DNA of 64,000 bases from Pseudoscleropodium purum (Eukaryota; Streptophyta; Bryopsida; Hypnales; Brachytheciaceae), in assembly GCA_963969395.1 (NCBI GenBank), contig OZ017796.1, positions 11,472,501 to 11,536,500 of the forward strand. Reading direction: 5' to 3'. Made by a program: the position numbers and the translations under genes. Of this stretch, positions 59,180 through 64,000 are shown piece after piece (position 1 is the first letter of the stretch; each line of letters starts with the position of its first letter). The notes under the pieces were generated by a model, which was not told where the DNA came from, ran no database searches, and worked only from the letters and a program-made list of their open reading frames with translations.

Positions 59180-60470
59180 AAACCAAAGTAGATGCCATAA
59201 AGAAGTTGATGCCATAGTCTCTGTCTAAGGATAGAGCCAATAATGAATTGTGTTGAATGTAGTTGTAAGTAGAAGTGGTGCCAATCAAAGTCGATATCAA
59301 AGATGATGTGATGGTCTTTGTCTAAATACAGAGCTCTAATTATGTTGAATCTAGTTGAAGATATGGTCAGTGCCAACCAAAGTCGATGTGAAGTTCAAAG
59401 CCCTAACCACGTGGCCGGTGCCAACTAAGGTCAATGTCAAGTTTAGAGCCCTTACCACGTGGTTGGTGCCAACCAAGGTCAATGTCAAGTTCAAAGCCCT
59501 TACTACGTGGTTGGTGCCAACCAAAGTCGATGTGAAGTTTAGAGTCCTAACCACATGGTCGGTGCCAACCAAGGTCAATGTCAAGTTCAGAGCCCTTACC
59601 ACGTGGTTGGTGCCAACCAAAGTTGATGTGAAGTTTAGAGTCCTAACCACATGGTCGGTGCCAACCAAGGTCTATGTCAAGTTCAGAGCCCTTACCACGT
59701 GGTTGGTGCCAACCAAAGTCGATGTGAAGTTTAGAGTCCTAACCACATGGTCGGTGCTAACTAAAGTAGATGTCATAGTCTCTGTCCAAGTACCAAGCCC
59801 TAACCACGTTGAATGTAGTTGCAAATAAAGTCGGTGCTAACTAAAGTAGATGTCATAGTCTCTGTCCAAGTACCAAGCCCTAACCACGTTGAATGTAGTT
59901 GCAAATAAAGTCGGTGCTAACTAAAGTAGATGTCATAGTCTCTATCCAAGTACGAAGCCCTAACCACGTTGAATGAGTTGCAAATAAGGTCAGTGCTAAC
60001 TAAAGTAGATGTCATAGTCTCTGTCCAAGTACAAAGCTCTAACCATGTTGAATGTAGTTGTAGATAGGATTTAAAAATTGGAATGCTACAATTTCATTCC
60101 AAGTACACAACCAATTGCGTTGAATGCAGTTGTAGATAGGAATTGAAAATTGTTGGGATTTTGAAACCAAAGTGGATGCCATAATTTTTATTCAAGGACA
60201 AAGTCAATAGTGAATGTGGTTGTAGATAGGATTTGAAACCATATCTTCATTCCAATCAAGCCCTAATCACGTTGAATGCGGTAGTAGATTGGATTTGGAA
60301 ATTAGGAGCTAGCCAACAATGAATGTGGTTTTAGAAAGGATTTGAAACTACATCCCTACTCCAACCAAACCATAACTAGGTTGTGCAATGTAAATGCAAT
60401 TGTAGATAGGATTTGAAAATTGGGAATTAGAAAACCAAAGTGGATGTCATAGTCTAAACATTGTGGGGCA
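59180..60470 (+). repeat. nested minisatellite: 80-bp unit and derived 48-bp unit
   Basis: The 80-bp unit (TCGGTGCTAACTAAAGTAGA ... AACCACGTTGAATGTAGTT) recurs at 59751, 59831, 59911 and about 59990, with degenerate relatives before 59350 and after 60060. Between about 59371 and 59757 a shorter 48-bp unit (GGTGCCAACCAAGGTCAATG ... CCACGTGGT) repeats about eight times. Its parts align to the start and middle of the 80-bp unit, so it looks like an internally deleted version that amplified. Because 48 is a multiple of three, both strands stay open (59355-59828 plus, 59351-59668 minus). Confidence 0.85.
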
Positions 60471-63400
60471 ACCCTTGTCTAATTGCTCTAAGCAAGATTT
60501 TCACATTGAGAGCATTTGGACAATTACATGCACTTCTTATGAAAATGGTATTATAGAATAGTTGAAGTTGATCATGAATTCATCCATCTTTAAATGTGGC
60601 ATTAGAAACAAAGCCCAATGTAGTTTATTGTATCCCATTTGATTATTTTCAACCCTACAAATTCACATAACCAATCAATTTTAGTGGAGTCTTTTTTTAG
60701 GTGTCATGCCATTAAAAGTGGAAGATAGAAAAATAAAAAATGGGGTGAAAGTGCAAAACACTTGCTCATTTTGTCACATTTGTCCATTTTTGAAAGTAAC
60801 ACTAGGAGAGCTATGTAATTTTGGAAAAAAAATATTTTAAAATAAATAAAACATGGGTATTTAGAAGAATGCTATAAATTTTGTATTCTCAAAATTTTAG
60901 ATGTAGGAAAAAAAATCCCCCAAAGTTATATACAAAACAAGTTAATGGAAAATTTCACACAAAAAAATGCTTTGAAGTTTAAATTGTTTGAAAATAGTGA
61001 AAACATTCAAAAAAATAAAATAAAAATGATCTATTTTTATAAACTTTATAGAAATGAGATTTAACAAATGAAATTATAAAAAACTATTTTTTAATGTCTA
61101 GAAATGTGTGTACAAGGAAATTACAACTATATAGAAGATAAGAAAATTGCTTTTTTTAGAAATCTCTCAACAAATATATGTAATCCTAGTAGAAGAACCT
61201 TCTTTCAAATTTCCATGTGAAATTCATTGTTTTGGATGCTCTAGGAAAATTATCTTTTGTAGAAATCCTTCAATAAATAGATGCAATCCTAGTGGAAAAA
61301 ACTTCTTTCTAAATTTCAAAGTGAGATTCATTGTTTTGAATACTTTACAATACTAAAAATGATCAAAACAACCAATCTCTATATCTCTATAAAATGAAAA
61401 TAATAATTTTTAAATAATATATGATTTTTTTAATTAAAAAAATATGGACTACATTTGAGATTGTTTAACACACTGTAAATATTAATTTCAAATACATTAA
61501 CTCCATGCTCTAAAATTTATGCTTGGATATGAATTAGATGGGCAATAAATTATACATAATATGGTAATATAAGTGTTTTTTACTTTCATCCAATAAAAAA
61601 TCCAAAACTCAATTAAGGTGAAGCTATATTGAGTTTTATGCTCTATTTTTCAATTTACTTCTTTTGGTCATAAGATAGATTAGAAAAGACGTCAAAACCT
61701 TAAAAAAATTTCAAAACAAAGTAGATGTACTTTTGGATTTGTAAGGTTGCAACTAATCAAATAGGATAGGTTTCACTTTGTCTCTTATATATGCTCTCAA
61801 AGTAGGACAAATTCATAATCAACTTCAAACTATAAACAATCTTGTTTCTTAGTCTACACCCTTGACATTTTATTTGATTAAAAAATAATATCCACAAGGA
61901 TTCAACTAGTTGAAAGTAGTGGAGTGTGCTTCATTTGTTATTAAACACTTTCTTATAAGAGGTCAAAGAAAAATACCACATCAAAACTAGAAGTAGAATT
62001 AAAGGATATCTCTAATGTTTTTTTTAAATGAATACAATAAAGAAGTTTTAGAACATGGTTATTTTCAAAACTTGTTTTTGGATATGATATCATTCTACTC
62101 TTTATAATCCATGCGCACTTAAAGAGTTTTGTGTATACAAATAAGGTACAATTGGCATGAGATAGAAAATTGCAAGTATCATTTGCAAAATTTCTTTTCT
62201 ACTAAAACTTCACAAGTATATAATTAATAAGACAATGTGTAATGGAAGATATAAAATTCTACATATAATTTGAATCCAAAAATGAGGAGTATAAAAATAT
62301 TTCCCCAAGAAGCATCAAAATTTGTAGACCTTATTGGGAAAAAAGTCTGTATAATTTTACAATCTATAAGGTTAAAATTTCCAAAAAATTTCCCATACAT
62401 TTTCTTATTAGTTCTTAAGTCATATTTGTTCCCAAAATTGACCTTATCTAGGCTCTTATAATTAGATGTTGAATATTTTAGACAAGAATTTATAAGACTT
62501 GGTTTTAGAAACAAGTCACTATTAGGTGTAGTTACCTTAATCAAGGACCAATCTCACATATACACTCAACCGATGCACAAAATTTCTAGATTATTCAAAT
62601 TCTTAGCAAAGACAAAACACATTGATTTCATGTCAACCGAAGCAAAATTGAAGTCTAGAATTTCTAGTTAAATTTAGCAATTTATTCATTCTTTAGTTCC
62701 ATAAATACCAAATATTCAAATTTTGAACTATGAAAGAATGAAAACATGTCTTGTATACCTCTAAAATTTCTTCTTATCTATCCAAATGTGTTTAGATTCT
62801 TGTACTAGTTTTTGAATATTTGTATTGTTGAGATTTTTAAAACTTTTTTATGCATTTTTTAAATTCCAAGAATATGAATATGTTTCTTTTCAAAATTTAA
62901 CTTTTCTAGGGAAATACATGTCCCTCCAAAATTCACTTTAGAAAGTAGTTAGAATAAAATCCCTTTGAATCAAGATTTTGAGAACATTACATACAAATTT
63001 TCTTTTTAATATTCTTGAAAGAATCAATATTAATAGTGTATCTTCTTGCCACAACCAAAATAAAGTAAAAATAATTTTTTAATTTTTTAATCAAAAAAAC
63101 TTCAAAATTCAATAACTTTTACACAATAGGTCCAAATGCCAACAAATAAAGTCAATGTACTTTTTGACAATACCAAAAATGCAATTAGAAAACACATGGT
63201 TTTGGATATTTCATTCTAACAAAAAAATAAAAATAAAAAATAGCCTAATTTAATATAAAACAAGATAAACAAACAACCTCATTTAAGGTATAGACAAGTG
63301 TGGATGTGTGATGTTATCATAGTCAAAATAAAAGTAAAAAGTAATTTATAAAAAAAATAATTAAAAATAACTCATAAATCTATATTAAAATTTAAAAAAT

Positions 63401-63696
63401 AAATATTCTAATCTTTTAATACATTAAAACTTTGAAATTCAATAACTTTCACACTATGAATTGAAATGCCATGAAACAAAGTTCATGCATCCCTCTTTAC
63501 AAAGAATTTTTCCTACTAAGCCAAGAATGTGCCTAAGGGATGTATGGTCTAATAGATCTCAAATCTCAATGTAACAAATAAAACAAAACAAACAAAACAA
63601 AAAACCTAATTTAAAAATAGATTAGTATTCAATATACTATAAATTTAAAAAAAAATCAGTATTCAATATACTATAAATTTAAAAAAAAAAATTTAA
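60471..63696. other. AT-rich desert
   Basis: No gene is seen. It contains a tandem duplication of about 103 bp (about 61152-61254 and 61255-61355; shared AGAAATC-TTCAA-AAATA and ATTCATTGTTTTG) and, near its end, a 34-bp tandem repeat (63624 and 63658; AGTATTCAATATACTATAAA). Confidence 0.5.
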
Positions 63697-63787
63697 CCTC
63701 TAAAGTTATTCAATATTTTTAGTCCCAAAATTGCTTCAAAGTACTTAAATCTAGAGCAAGACAAAAAAATTCATCTATATTTATTCA
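63697..63787. mobile_element. TTAA-flanked element fragment, interrupted
   Basis: Begins TTAA|CCTCTAAAGTTATTC and matches the start of copy 6 (CCCAAAATTGCTTCAAAGTACTT). After about 90 bp it is interrupted by another family member at 63792. Confidence 0.55.
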
Positions 63788-63791
63788 TTAA

Positions 63792-64000
63792 CCCCTAAAG
63801 GATCAAGTTGTATTTTTTGGCTATATAAAATTTTTAGCCAAGTGCATGTGATTAGATATTTCCATATTTTTGGCCCAAATTTTAATAGAATGTGGGAACA
63901 AGGAATATCTTTCCTAAGCACTAAATTTCATGACATTTGAAAATATAAGTCAAAAGTTATAGCCTAATATGACACTTTTCTTTATAACTAGGTAGTTTGG
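63792..64000 (-). mobile_element. TTAA-flanked element, copy 7 (cut by window end)
   Basis: Begins TTAA|CCCCTAAAGGATC and runs parallel to the first 200 bp of copy 4 (TTTTTGGCTATAT, TTTCCATATTTT, GGAATATCTTTC, AAATTTCATGACATTTG). The remainder lies beyond the window. It is nested in the fragment at 63697-63787. Confidence 0.7.

Noticed and set aside
59355..59828. 157-codon open frame with repeated VPTKVDVKFR motifs, and its minus-strand mirror
   Set aside because: It is a by-product of a 48-bp tandem repeat; both strands are open at once and there is no splice or start context.
1..64000. tRNA, rRNA and intact retrotransposon genes
   Set aside because: No tRNA B-box with a foldable cloverleaf, no rRNA core motif, and no reverse transcriptase or integrase motif were noticed by eye; a covariance-model scan was not possible.

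Overview
This window is nuclear DNA of a land plant. It has spliced genes with GT-AG introns, a phytocyanin, a plant-type RING ligase of the APD family and a plant ARID-ELM2-SANT protein. Small GC-richer gene islands sit in long, very AT-rich stretches full of decayed repeats. Compact gene islands in an AT-rich background would suit a non-seed plant such as a moss, but the sequence does not fix the species.

Layout: 1-681 is the 3' end of an unidentified membrane-anchored protein gene (+). 2381-3394 is a two-exon stellacyanin-type phytocyanin (+). 3.4-8.7 kb is an AT-rich desert with an 87-bp tandem repeat. 8.9-17.3 kb (-) holds scattered exons of one broken WD-repeat plus coiled-coil gene. 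19.8-21.8 kb is a GC-richer island with two head-to-head spliced candidates that remain uncertain. 23310-28910 (-) is a complete ten-exon APD-like RING E3 ligase (441 aa), assembled here by hand. 29.9-33.8 kb is repeat-rich. 34096-36498 (+) is a six-exon cytochrome c oxidase subunit 5b gene whose exons are too small to show as long open frames; it has one in-frame stop. 37-44 kb is repeats and desert. 44.06-54.3 kb is a direct tandem duplication whose second unit ends in the leader of the ARID gene. 54651-57752 (+) is the ARID-ELM2-SANT gene (about 826 aa). 59.1-60.5 kb is a nested 48/80-bp minisatellite. The rest is AT-rich and ends in nested repeats.

The most notable structure is a dispersed family of about 0.8-1.2 kb non-coding elements. 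At least seven copies begin CCCCTAAAG-like, end CTTTAGGGG-like and are flanked on both sides by TTAA. Those are piggyBac-type hallmarks. Two CACTA-type miniature elements are also present.

The genes do not form an operon or pathway. Functions point to secretion/cell wall (phytocyanin), ubiquitination at endomembranes (APD-like), mitochondrial respiration (decayed COX5b) and chromatin (ARID-ELM2-SANT).
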